This document shows positions 42,722 through 51,108 of a stretch of DNA of 64,000 nt, piece by piece. Source of the stretch: Pseudomonas sp. LS1212 (GTDB taxonomy: Bacteria; Pseudomonadota; Gammaproteobacteria; Pseudomonadales; Pseudomonadaceae); contig NZ_CP102951.1 in assembly GCF_024741815.1 (NCBI RefSeq), forward strand, positions 2,867,001 to 2,931,000. Reading direction: 5' to 3'. How positions within the stretch are numbered: position 1 is the first letter of the stretch; the number at the start of each line of letters is the position of its first letter. The position numbers were made by a program, and so were the translations under genes. Under the pieces are notes generated by a model, which worked only from the letters and a program-made list of their open reading frames with translations, did not search any database and was not told the DNA's origin.

Positions 42722-44065
42722 TCAGAGCATGCCATACAACAACCGTCCAATCCGAGCGCATCTGACTCGCCGCAACAACGTGCGCACCTGCGGTGGATAA
42801 TCGCTGGGTGAGTCCAATGCCGAGTAGTTATCAACTCGCCTGGTATGGCGTGAGAGTTGTGCAAGCTCCTCATCACGCTGCACTGCCCATTCAGCCTGCG
42901 GGTCGTCGATGAGCAAGGCATTTTCCAGGTCCAGCCGGAATCCACGGGGGTTGAGGTTATTGCCGGTCAAGAGGGTATAGCGTTGGTCTACCCACACCCC
43001 TTTCAAGTGAAAACTGTGATCGCCCTCTTTCCACAGCTGCAGATTCAGCTGATGACGGGCAATGGCGTCTTGATGCTTGCGGGCGAAGCCGCGCAGTTTG
43101 ATTTCGTAAAAGTAAGGCAGTACGGCGCTCAGCTTGAACGGTTTTTCGGGCGGGATAAAAAAATCATTGGAGGTCTTGTCGCCAATGATGATGTCGATGG
43201 TGACGCCGCGCTTGAGCGCACGGTCGATTTCGCGAGTCAGCACGGGTGCAAGATTGAAATAGGGCGTGCACAGTGTGAGTTGCTTTTGGCTGGCGGCGAC
43301 CAATTGGCATAGGGTTCGGCTCAGGGGATTGTTCCTGCCGACACCCAGCAGTGGAATCACCCGCAGCCCGCCCGGTTCGTTGGTCCCCGCCGACGTATCA
43401 TAGGACGCACGCTTGAGGTGACTCCTGAACGCCCTGATGGCGCCACGCAAGGTGCGGGACATGGGTGGTGAGGGCAAGTCCAGTCGATGTGTCGCTTTGG
43501 AGCCTAGCAAGGCGTTTTGAATCAGCTCCTGCACTGAGTCGGCCAGCGGTTTGTTGTAGAGCACGTGATAGCGATCCAGGCGGTACTTGTCGAACTTGTG
43601 CAGGTAGACGTTGCTGATGCTGGCACCGCTGTAGATCACGCAATCGTCGATGACATTGCCTTTCAAATGCAGGACGCCGAAGAGTTCTCGGGTTTGTATG
43701 GGCACGCCATAGACCGGTACGTCCACCTCGCGACTCATTCGCTCGGCGCGGTACCAAGCTGCGTTGCCCGGTTGCTTGCCTGCCCCGAGCAATCCCCGCT
43801 GCGCGCGGAACCAGTCGACCATCACCACGATATCCAACGTTGGCCGGGCCGCCTTGGCTTGATAGAGGGCGTCGATGATTTCCTGGCCGGATTCATCCTT
43901 CTGCAGGTACAAGGCGGTGATGTAAATCCGTCGCCGGGCAGAGGCGATATGCTCAAGCAGACAACGTCGATAGTCGGCAGCCGTTGGCAATATCGTGATC
44001 GAGTCGGCCGTCATGTCAAAACCACGTAGCGCTGCAAGCGTGGTTTTTGGAGGGTAGAACCGCAT
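42722..44065 (-). CDS. pssA: CDP-diacylglycerol-serine O-phosphatidyltransferase, type II (phospholipase D superfamily)
   Basis: A 447-residue protein that aligns over its whole length with E. coli PssA: ALYLQKDESG, VDWFRAQRG, VPVYGVPIQTRE, and a C-terminal SDYPPQVRTLLRR. The two HxKxxxxD catalytic motifs are complete, H133-K135-D140 (HLKGNVID) and H353-K355-D360 (HLKGVWVD). It transfers the phosphatidyl group from CDP-diacylglycerol to serine at the cytoplasmic face of the membrane. The gene lies inside the transposon-like segment, next to an operon whose end product is serine, which is a curious match. It is probably an additional copy, because phosphatidylserine synthase is normally a core gene; that cannot be verified from this window. 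Confidence 0.92.
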   Translation of the reverse strand: MRFYPPKTTLAALRGFDMTADSITILPTAADYRRCLLEHIASARRRIYITALYLQKDESGQEIIDALYQAKAARPTLDIVVMVDWFRAQRGLLGAGKQPGNAAWYRAERMSREVDVPVYGVPIQTRELFGVLHLKGNVIDDCVIYSGASISNVYLHKFDKYRLDRYHVLYNKPLADSVQELIQNALLGSKATHRLDLPSPPMSRTLRGAIRAFRSHLKRASYDTSAGTNEPGGLRVIPLLGVGRNNPLSRTLCQLVAASQKQLTLCTPYFNLAPVLTREIDRALKRGVTIDIIIGDKTSNDFFIPPEKPFKLSAVLPYFYEIKLRGFARKHQDAIARHQLNLQLWKEGDHSFHLKGVWVDQRYTLLTGNNLNPRGFRLDLENALLIDDPQAEWAVQRDEELAQLSRHTRRVDNYSALDSPSDYPPQVRTLLRRVRCARIGRLLYGML

Positions 44066-44105
44066 AAGCCTCTCAAGATCGAAGTATTACGGTAGTGTGG
44101 CTTTC

Positions 44106-44164
44106 GCGGATGAGTCCGCTCCTACAGGGGGCATGCATTTCCCTGTAGGAGCGGATTCATCCGC
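44106..44164. repeat. REP doublet (Pseudomonas repetitive extragenic palindrome)
   Basis: Two inverted copies of GCGGATGAGTCCGCTCCTAC extended by AGGG (23 of 24 bases match between arms) are separated by 11 bp. This is a very common intergenic REP of the P. fluorescens complex. It sits between the pssA start and the end of soxG, inside the transposon-like segment. Confidence 0.9.
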
Positions 44165-44171
44165 AAAAAGA

Positions 44172-44804
44172 TCACGCAATAACGTTCAGGCCAAACTCGG
44201 CCGCTGCATCCTGCAGCCACAGCCACCAGTAGTCGGAGAAGCTGCGACGAATCAACAGCTCCCAGGTTTCATCGCCGGTACGGCGAATCACCAGTTGCGA
44301 CTTGGCGAACACCGTGCCGACCGCCTTGCCCACCGGGAAGTTGTTCGGGTGCACGTCGTAGCTGGTCGATTTCATCAGTACTTCGCGGACTTTCGGCCCG
44401 CTGAGTTCCAGCAGGGTCTGGCCGCCGCTGACGTTGATCACAGCGATATGCTGGCCGGCCAGCGCTTTGCGCAGCTTGTTCTCCACGGCCACTTCCTGGC
44501 CGCCGGGGACGATCAGCAGCCACTCGTCCGGGCCCATCCATTGCAACGACATTTCATCGTTGGCAACCACGGTCAGGGCTACGGGCAGTTCCAGGCCCAG
44601 TGCCTTGAACACGCCGCCGGCGAAGGCCTGGTCGTGGCCGTTGCCGCGCAGGGTCAGGTGGCCGAGCAGTTTTTTCTCGCGCAGGGTGACACCTGCGTTC
44701 TTGCGGCCCTTGCCGACCAGGCTGGCCAGGTCGGCATGCGCCAGTGGCGATTCGGCCTTGGCCCCGTTGGTGGGGCGTTGTTGGTAGACGTTGACTGTGG
44801 TCAT
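44172..44804 (-). CDS. soxG: Sarcosine oxidase gamma subunit
   Basis: A 210-residue protein opening MTTVNVYQQRPTNGAKAESP. I chose the ATG at 44804; a longer frame upstream reads through repeat sequence and is not protein-like. The gamma subunit of heterotetrameric sarcosine oxidase is related to GcvT and binds between alpha and beta. Recognisable parts are GPDEWLLIVPGG and NVSGGQTLLELSG near the middle and SFSDYWWLWLQDAAAEFGL at the C-terminus. It is the last gene of the glyA-soxB-soxD-soxA-soxG operon, separated from soxA by 162 bp that hold a REP-like palindrome, so its expression level may differ from the upstream genes. Confidence 0.93.
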   Translation of the reverse strand: MTTVNVYQQRPTNGAKAESPLAHADLASLVGKGRKNAGVTLREKKLLGHLTLRGNGHDQAFAGGVFKALGLELPVALTVVANDEMSLQWMGPDEWLLIVPGGQEVAVENKLRKALAGQHIAVINVSGGQTLLELSGPKVREVLMKSTSYDVHPNNFPVGKAVGTVFAKSQLVIRRTGDETWELLIRRSFSDYWWLWLQDAAAEFGLNVIA

Positions 44805-44845
44805 TGGACACCTGCCTAGAATTCTTCTTGATAACAACACGATCC

Positions 44846-44952
44846 TGTAGCCGCTGGCGCAGCCTGCGCTCGCCTGCAACGCAGGCGCACGATCTTCAGA
44901 TCGCCGGGGGAGCCCCTGCGGGACTCCAGCGCAGCCTGCGGCAGCGGCTACA
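44846..44952. repeat. REP-like inverted repeat between soxA and soxG
   Basis: TGTAGCCGCTGGCGCAGCCT at the left pairs with an almost exact reverse complement at 44930-44952 (CGCAGCCTGCGGCAGCGGCT). A small inner palindrome CGATCTTCAGATCG lies between them. This GTAGCCGCTG-type element is a widespread Pseudomonas intergenic repeat and could form a stable hairpin in the operon mRNA. Confidence 0.85.
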
Positions 44953-44966
44953 TGGACCGTGAACGG

Positions 44967-47900
44967 CTACACGTTCTGCTGTTCGCCTTTAGGGTCGAAG
45001 AACACCGAGGAGCAAATCTCGGCCTCGATCACGCTGCCATCGGCCAGCGGTGCGAACACACGTTCACCCATGCGCTTGAGACCACCCTTGACCACACCGA
45101 GCGCAAACGAATAACCCAACGTGGAGCTCATGTAGCTGGACGTCACATGACCGACCATGCTCATCGGGATCGCTTGGCGAGTGTCGAACACCAGCTGCGC
45201 GCCTTCAGGCAGTAACTTGGTCGGGTCGACCGGCTTGAGGCCGACCAGCTGCTTGCGGTTCTCGCGCACGCAGTCTTCGCGATTCATGCCGCGCCAGCCG
45301 ATCCAGGAGAACGGTTTGGTGCGACCGACACACCAGCCCATGTTCAGGTCGTCCGGGGTCATCGAACTGTCGGTGTCCTGACCGACGATGATGAAGCCCT
45401 TCTCGGCCCGCAGTACGTGCATGGTTTCGGTGCCGTACGGGGTCAGGTTGTACTTCTTGCCCGCCTCGGCGATCTTTTCCAGCACACCCATGGCGTAGTC
45501 GGCCTGGACGTTCACTTCATAGGACAGCTCACCGGTAAAGGAGATGCGGAACACCCGCGCCGGTACGCCACCGACCTGACCTTCTTTCCAGGTCATGAAC
45601 GGGAAAGCGTCCTTGTCCAGGTTGATATCGGTCACTTCACTGAGCAGCTTGCGGCTGTTGGGCCCGGACAGGGTCAGGGTCGCCCAGTGGTCGGTGACAG
45701 AGGTGAGGTACACCTTCAGGTCTGGCCATTCGGTCTGCTGATAGATTTCCAGCCACTGCAGTACGCGGGCGGCGCCACCGGTGGTGGTGGTCATGACGAA
45801 GTGGTTCTCGCCGATGCAGGCGGTCACGCCGTCGTCGAAGACCATGCCGTCTTCCTTGCACATCAGGCCGTAGCGGGCCTTGCCCACATCGAGCTTGGTC
45901 CAGGCGTTGGTGTAGATGCGGTTGAGGAACTCGCGCGCATCCGGGCCCTGGATATCGATCTTGCCCAGGGTCGACGCATCGAGCAGGCCCACGCTTTCAC
46001 GCACGGCCTTGCATTCACGGGCCACGGCGGCGTGCAGGTCTTCACCGCTGCGAGGGAAGTACCAAGGGCGCTTCCACTGGCCGACATCCTCGAATTCGGC
46101 ACCGTTCTTGACATGCCAGGCATGCAGCGCGGTGAAGCGCACCGGTTCGAACAGGTGACCGCAATGACGCCCGGCGACCGCGCCGAAGGTCACGGGCGTG
46201 TAGTTGGGGCGGAACATGGTGGTGCCCATCTCGGTGATCGAGATGCCACGCGACTTGGCAGCGATCGCCAGGCCGTTGATGTTGCCGAGCTTGCCCTGGT
46301 CGGTACCGAAACCCAGTGCGGTGTAGCGCTTGACGTGCTCGACCGACTCGAAGCCTTCGCGGGTTGCCAGTTCGATAGCGGCCGCGGTGACGTCGTTCTG
46401 CAAGTCGACGAACTGCTTCGGCGCCCGTGCAGTGGATTTGTCGTGGGGCACCTGGAACAGCGCGATCGTCGGCTCTTCCTGGCGCGACAGCGCCTTGGGC
46501 ATTACCCCTTCGACGGCCTTGAAACCGGCTTCGGTGGCTGCGCGAGCGCCGCCTTCGAAACCATCGGCCAACGCATCAGCCAAGGCATACACACCGTTCA
46601 CGCCGCCCACGCAAACGCGCTTCTGCGGGGCATCGCCCGGCACGAAGGCGAGGATATCTTCACGCCAGATCGGCTTGCCGCCCAGGTGCGAAGCCAGGTG
46701 CACTACCGGGCTGTAACCACCGGAGGTGGCAACCAGGTCGCAATCGAGCCATTCGCCCGGGCTGGTGACCTTGTGCGCCTTGACGTCGATCGCGGCCACC
46801 CGCGCCGAGGTCACGTGCTTGCTGCCACGGGTTTCGATCACGGCACTGGAGGTCAGGATGCGAATGCCCTTGGCCCGCGCTTCTTCGACCAGCGAACCGC
46901 GTGGGTTGTGCCGCGCATCGGCGACCGCCACGACTTTCAGGCCGGCATCGAGCCAGTCCAGGGCGACCCGGTAGGCGTAATCGTTGTTGGTCGACAGCAC
47001 CAGCTTCTTGCCCGGTGCCACGCCGTAACGACGGACGTAGGTGGAGACCGCACCGGCGAGCATGTTGCCCGGCACATCGTTGTTGCCATAGACCAGCGGA
47101 CGTTCGTGGGCACCGGTGGCCAGCACCACGCGCTTGGCGCGGATACGGTGCATGCGCTGACGCACCTGGCCGATCGGCGCGCGGTCACCGAGGTGATCGG
47201 TCAAGCGCTCGTGAATGGTCAGGAAGTTATGGTCGTGGTAGCCGTTGACCGTGGCACGCGGCAGCAGGGTCACTTCCGGCATGCTTTTGAGTTCGGCGAT
47301 GACGGTGGCGACCCATTCGGCTGCTGCCTTGCCATCGAGGTTCTCGCGGCTGTCGAGCAGGCTGCCGCCGAATTCTTCCTGTTCATCGGCCAGGATCACC
47401 CGTGCACCGGTGCGTGCAGCGGCCAGTGCCGCAGCAAGACCGGCGGGGCCGGCACCGACCACCAGCACGTCACAGTGCTGGTTCAGGTAGTCGTAGGTGT
47501 CCGGATCGTTCTCGAGCGGCGAACGGCCGAGGCCTGCTGCCTTGCGGATGTACTTCTCGTAAGTCATCCAGAACGATTGCGGGTACATGAAGGTTTTGTA
47601 GTAGAAGCCCGGCGGCATCAGCTTGCCGCCGACCTTGCCGAGAATCCCCATCACGTCGGTGTTCACGCTCGGCCAGCCGTTGGTGCTGGTGGCAACCAGG
47701 CCGCCGTACAGCGCCTGCTGGGTTGCCCGCACGTTCGGGATCTGGGTGGCTTCGGTGGCACCGATCTGCAGGACGGCATTCGGCTCTTCGGCACCGGCGG
47801 CGTAGATGCCACGCGGACGCGAGTACTTGAAGCTGCGCCCGACGATATCCACACCGTTGGCCAGCAACGCGGCGGCCAGGGTGTCACCGGCATAGCCCTG

Positions 47901-47984
47901 ATAGCTCTGGCCGTTGAAGCTGAAGCTCAGCACTTTACTGCGGTCGATACGACCGCCGTTGGACAGGCGATTGACCTGGCTCAT
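44967..47984 (-). CDS. soxA: Sarcosine oxidase alpha subunit
   Basis: A 1005-residue subunit, the expected length for the heterotetrameric enzyme. The N-terminal ~110 residues form a Fer2_4-like domain (SYQGYAGDTLAAALLANG). A dinucleotide-binding domain follows with VVGAGPAGLAAALAAARTGA at ~175. The C-terminal ~400 residues are a GcvT-like tetrahydrofolate domain (TLSGPNSRKLL, RISFTGELSYEV, YGTETMHVLRAEKGF). With SoxB, it oxidises sarcosine (N-methylglycine) to glycine, and passes the methyl carbon to tetrahydrofolate as 5,10-methylene-THF, making H2O2. Its start overlaps the soxD stop by four bases, so the two are translationally coupled. Confidence 0.96.
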   Translation of the reverse strand: MSQVNRLSNGGRIDRSKVLSFSFNGQSYQGYAGDTLAAALLANGVDIVGRSFKYSRPRGIYAAGAEEPNAVLQIGATEATQIPNVRATQQALYGGLVATSTNGWPSVNTDVMGILGKVGGKLMPPGFYYKTFMYPQSFWMTYEKYIRKAAGLGRSPLENDPDTYDYLNQHCDVLVVGAGPAGLAAALAAARTGARVILADEQEEFGGSLLDSRENLDGKAAAEWVATVIAELKSMPEVTLLPRATVNGYHDHNFLTIHERLTDHLGDRAPIGQVRQRMHRIRAKRVVLATGAHERPLVYGNNDVPGNMLAGAVSTYVRRYGVAPGKKLVLSTNNDYAYRVALDWLDAGLKVVAVADARHNPRGSLVEEARAKGIRILTSSAVIETRGSKHVTSARVAAIDVKAHKVTSPGEWLDCDLVATSGGYSPVVHLASHLGGKPIWREDILAFVPGDAPQKRVCVGGVNGVYALADALADGFEGGARAATEAGFKAVEGVMPKALSRQEEPTIALFQVPHDKSTARAPKQFVDLQNDVTAAAIELATREGFESVEHVKRYTALGFGTDQGKLGNINGLAIAAKSRGISITEMGTTMFRPNYTPVTFGAVAGRHCGHLFEPVRFTALHAWHVKNGAEFEDVGQWKRPWYFPRSGEDLHAAVARECKAVRESVGLLDASTLGKIDIQGPDAREFLNRIYTNAWTKLDVGKARYGLMCKEDGMVFDDGVTACIGENHFVMTTTTGGAARVLQWLEIYQQTEWPDLKVYLTSVTDHWATLTLSGPNSRKLLSEVTDINLDKDAFPFMTWKEGQVGGVPARVFRISFTGELSYEVNVQADYAMGVLEKIAEAGKKYNLTPYGTETMHVLRAEKGFIIVGQDTDSSMTPDDLNMGWCVGRTKPFSWIGWRGMNREDCVRENRKQLVGLKPVDPTKLLPEGAQLVFDTRQAIPMSMVGHVTSSYMSSTLGYSFALGVVKGGLKRMGERVFAPLADGSVIEAEICSSVFFDPKGEQQNV

Positions 47985-48310
47985 ACCTTTTCTCCCTGAC
48001 CACTGACAGCCAACTGCGGGCTTGTGCTTTTGCCAGTCACTTGCGGCTTGGCGCCGATCACGTAGGTTTCCAGAATTTCGTAGGTCACGGTGTCACGCGT
48101 GGCGTTGAAGTACTGACGGCAACCGGCGGCGTGAATCCACAGCTCGTGGTGCAGCCCGCGCGGGTTGTCGCGGAAGAACATGTAGGTGCCCCACTCTTCA
48201 TCGGTGCAGGCGTTCGGGTCCAGCGGCCGCGGGATGTGCGCCTGGCCCGAGGAGTGAAACTCTTCTTCGGAGCGCAGTTCGCCGCAATGGGGACAGAAGA
48301 TGTGCAACAT
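47981..48310 (-). CDS. soxD: Sarcosine oxidase delta subunit
   Basis: A 109-residue protein starting MLHIFCPHCGELR; the Cys-x2-Cys at the N-terminus and His residues further on (HSSGQAHIPRP, GLHHELWIHAAGCRQYF) are typical of the small zinc-binding delta subunit. I chose the ATG at 48310, 14 bp after the soxB stop, because it gives the usual length; a longer frame would run into soxB. It is essential for assembly of the heterotetramer. It overlaps soxA by four bases. Confidence 0.95.
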   Translation of the reverse strand: MLHIFCPHCGELRSEEEFHSSGQAHIPRPLDPNACTDEEWGTYMFFRDNPRGLHHELWIHAAGCRQYFNATRDTVTYEILETYVIGAKPQVTGKSTSPQLAVSGQGEKV

Positions 48311-48324
48311 AGGGATTTCTCCTG

Positions 48325-49575
48325 TTAGTGGGCGACAGCGGCAGCGCCGTGTTCGTCGATCAATGCACCGTTGTAGAAACGGTCGATGGAAAAGGGTTCG
48401 GCCAGCGGGTGCATCTCGCCCTTGGCCAGGCTCGCGGCGAAGACGTTGCCCGAACCGGGGGTGGCCTTGAAGCCGCCGGTGCCCCAACCGCAGTTGAAGA
48501 ACATGTTCTTGACCGGGGTTTTCGAAATGATCGGGCAGGCGTCCGGCGTGGTGTCGACGATGCCGCCCCACTGACGGTTCATGCGTACGCGCGACAGGAT
48601 CGGGAACATCTCGACGATCGCTTGCAGGGTGTGCTCGATCACCGGGTACGAACCGCGTTGGCCGTAGCCGACCCAGCCGTCGATACCGGCGCCGATGACC
48701 AGGTCGCCCTTGTCCGACTGGCTGATATAGCCATGCACGGCGTTGGACATGATCACGCTGTCGATGACCGGTTTGATCGGCTCCGACACCAGCGCTTGCA
48801 GCGGGTGCGATTCGATCGGCAGGCGGAAACCGGCCAGCTTGGCCATGTGCCCGGAGTTACCGGCGGTGACCACACCGACGCGCTTGGCGCCGATGAAGCC
48901 CTTGTTGGTTTCGACGCCGATGACGGTGCCGTTTTCCTTGCGGAAACCGATGACTTCGGTCTGCTGGATCAGGTCCACACCCAAGGCATCGGCGGCGCGG
49001 GCATAGCCCCAGGCCACGGCGTCGTGACGGGCTACGCCGCCGCGACGTTGCACGGTGGCGCCGATGATCGGGTAGCGGGTGTTCTTCGAGCAATCGAGGT
49101 ACGGAATCTCTTCGGCGACCTGTTTGGCGTCGAGCAGCTCGCCGTCTATGCCATTGAGGCGGTTGGCGCTGACCCGACGCTCCGAGTCACGGATGTCCTG
49201 CAGCGTGTGGCAGAGGTTGTAGACCCCGCGCTGGGAAAACATCACGTTGTAGTTGATGTCCTGGGACAGACCTTCCCAGAGCTTCATCGCATGCTCGTAG
49301 AGCTGCGCCGACTCGTCCCACAGGTAGTTGGAACGCACGATGGTGGTGTTTCGCGCGGTGTTACCGCCACCCAGCCAGCCTTTCTCGACCACGGCCACGT
49401 TGGTGATGCCGTGCTCCTTGGCCAGGTAGTAGGCGGTCGCCAGACCATGCCCGCCACCGCCGACGATGACCACGTCATAGACTTTCTTCGGTGTCGGCGT
49501 GCGCCACATGCGCTGCCAGTTTTCGTGGTGGCTCAGAGAGTGTTTGAACAGGCCGAAGCCAGAGTAGCGTTGCAT
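48325..49575 (-). CDS. soxB: Sarcosine oxidase beta subunit
   Basis: A 416-residue flavoprotein starting MQRYSGFGLFKHS. Two ATGs are in frame. AGGAG lies only two bases before the upstream one (49581) but eight before this one, so I prefer 49575. The Rossmann motif VVIVGGGGHGLATAYYLA binds FAD near residue 35. The subunit carries the covalent FMN and the sarcosine oxidation site in characterised homologues. Towards the C-terminus SKTPVKNMFFNCGWGTGGFK and ATPGSGN are conserved. It lies between glyA (21 bp from its stop) and soxD. Confidence 0.95.
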   Translation of the reverse strand: MQRYSGFGLFKHSLSHHENWQRMWRTPTPKKVYDVVIVGGGGHGLATAYYLAKEHGITNVAVVEKGWLGGGNTARNTTIVRSNYLWDESAQLYEHAMKLWEGLSQDINYNVMFSQRGVYNLCHTLQDIRDSERRVSANRLNGIDGELLDAKQVAEEIPYLDCSKNTRYPIIGATVQRRGGVARHDAVAWGYARAADALGVDLIQQTEVIGFRKENGTVIGVETNKGFIGAKRVGVVTAGNSGHMAKLAGFRLPIESHPLQALVSEPIKPVIDSVIMSNAVHGYISQSDKGDLVIGAGIDGWVGYGQRGSYPVIEHTLQAIVEMFPILSRVRMNRQWGGIVDTTPDACPIISKTPVKNMFFNCGWGTGGFKATPGSGNVFAASLAKGEMHPLAEPFSIDRFYNGALIDEHGAAAVAH

Positions 49576-49596
49576 AGTCATTACTCCTGAAGCCGA

Positions 49597-50850
49597 TCAG
49601 CGGTAAACCGGGAAGTCTGCACAGAGTGCGGCGACATTTTTCGCCACATCGGCCTCGACATCGGCATCGCCAAGGTTGTCGAGGATGTCGCAGATCCAAC
49701 CGGCCAGCTCCGTGCACTGGGCTACGTTGAAGCCGCGGCTGGTCACCGCCGGGGTGCCGATGCGCAGGCCCGAGGTCACGAACGGCGACTGCGGGTCGTT
49801 CGGTACGGCATTCTTGTTCACGGTGATATGGGCACGACCCAGCGCGGCGTCAGCCTCTTTGCCGGTCAGGCCCTGACGGATCAGGCTGACCAGGAACAGA
49901 TGGTTGTCAGTACCACCGGACACTACATCGTAGCCACGATCGATAAACACGCCAGCCATGGCCTGGGCGTTGTCGATCACTTGCTGCTGATAGGCCTTGA
50001 AGCTCGGCTCCAGCGCTTCCTTGAAGCACACGGCCTTGGCCGCGATCACGTGCATCAGCGGGCCGCCCTGGCCACCGGGGAATACAGCGGCGTTGAGTTT
50101 CTTTTCCAGCGCTTCGTTGGCCCGCGCCAGGATCAAGCCGCCACGCGGACCGCGCAGGGTCTTGTGGGTCGTAGTGGTCACGACGTCAGCGTAAGGCACT
50201 GGGTTGGGGTACAGACCTGCTGCGACCAGCCCGGCAACGTGGGCCATGTCGACGAAGAGGTAGGCGCCAACCTTGTCGGCAATCTCGCGGAAACGCGGGA
50301 AATCCAGGGTTTTCGAATAAGCCGAGAACCCGGCGATGATCATTTTCGGCTTGTGCTCGACCGCCAGGCGCTCGACTTCGTCGTAGTCGATCAGGCCGGT
50401 CTCGGTGTTGATGCCGTACTGCACCGCGTTGTAAAGCTTGCCGGAGAAGCTGACCTTGGCGCCGTGGGTCAGGTGACCGCCGTGCGCCAGGCTCATGCCC
50501 AGCACGGTATCGCCAGCCTGCAGCAGGGCCAGATAGACCGCGGCGTTGGCCTGGCTGCCGGAGTGCGGCTGGACGTTGGCGTAATCGGCACCGAACAGTT
50601 GCCTGGCACGCTCGATCGCCAGCTGCTCGACCTTGTCCACATGCTCGCAGCCACCGTAGTAACGCTTGCCGGGATAGCCCTCGGCATACTTGTTGGTCAG
50701 GCCGCTGCCCTGGGCCTCCATCACACGCTTGCTGGTGTAGTTCTCCGAGGCGATCAGTTCGATGTGATCTTCTTGGCGTTGCTCTTCGGCATTCATCGCC
50801 GCCAGCAGTGCATCGTCATAACCCTGGAGTTGGTCGTTTTTGCTGAACAT
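49597..50850 (-). CDS. glyA: Serine hydroxymethyltransferase
   Basis: A 417-residue PLP enzyme with the full family signature: ELIASENYTS, YAEGYPGKRYYGGCE, and the cofactor lysine K230 in VVTTTTHKTLRGPRGG. It converts glycine plus 5,10-methylene-THF into serine. As first gene of the sox operon it consumes both products of sarcosine oxidase, so it closes the pathway and recycles tetrahydrofolate. This glyA1-soxBDAG order is standard in pseudomonads, which also keep a housekeeping glyA elsewhere. A possible operator (TGTC-N7-GACA) lies 80 bp upstream of the start. Confidence 0.96.
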   Translation of the reverse strand: MFSKNDQLQGYDDALLAAMNAEEQRQEDHIELIASENYTSKRVMEAQGSGLTNKYAEGYPGKRYYGGCEHVDKVEQLAIERARQLFGADYANVQPHSGSQANAAVYLALLQAGDTVLGMSLAHGGHLTHGAKVSFSGKLYNAVQYGINTETGLIDYDEVERLAVEHKPKMIIAGFSAYSKTLDFPRFREIADKVGAYLFVDMAHVAGLVAAGLYPNPVPYADVVTTTTHKTLRGPRGGLILARANEALEKKLNAAVFPGGQGGPLMHVIAAKAVCFKEALEPSFKAYQQQVIDNAQAMAGVFIDRGYDVVSGGTDNHLFLVSLIRQGLTGKEADAALGRAHITVNKNAVPNDPQSPFVTSGLRIGTPAVTSRGFNVAQCTELAGWICDILDNLGDADVEADVAKNVAALCADFPVYR

Positions 50851-50929
50851 GTTCGCTCCTCATGACGGAGACCTTCCGTCGCTGTTATTTTTGTTGGACC
50901 GATTGTGCAAAAACGACAGGCGCCCTGTT

Positions 50930-50944
50930 TGTCTGATATCGACA
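50930..50944. promoter_or_regulatory. Shared operator-like motif upstream of glyA (TGTC-N7-GACA)
   Basis: TGTCTGATATCGACA is an imperfect palindrome in the 258-bp divergent region between glyA and the rightward AraC-type regulator gene. An almost identical copy, TGTCTGATTTCGACA, lies upstream of the second regulator gene, in the same orientation and at a similar distance (73-80 bp) from the leftward start codon. A binding site for one of the two AraC-type regulators is the simplest reading. Confidence 0.5.
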
Positions 50945-51108
50945 TCCAAATTCACGGCAGCCCCGCCAAGGGCCAGCCACCGAGCCCCGCACAAGGTGTA
51001 CTATCCAAGAGCCTGGAAGCAGGCAGGAACTACAAGAAAACAGCCCGTACTGCGATGTCTCGATGCTTATGCCGGAGAACGCATTACCGATGCAGAAGAG
51101 GAAAGAAC

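Noticed and set aside
45417..47999. An 860-residue open frame on the plus strand opposite soxA
   Set aside because: It is the mirror frame of a well-conserved high-GC gene, has no ribosome site or known motifs, and the minus-strand product matches sarcosine oxidase alpha throughout.
48328..49590. A 420-residue open frame opposite soxB
   Set aside because: Same reason: antisense shadow of a conserved gene in high-GC DNA.
50851..51108. Glycine riboswitch before glyA
   Set aside because: I looked for the tandem aptamer pattern in the leader of glyA and saw no conserved glycine-aptamer core; the region is short and explained by promoters and an operator-like site.
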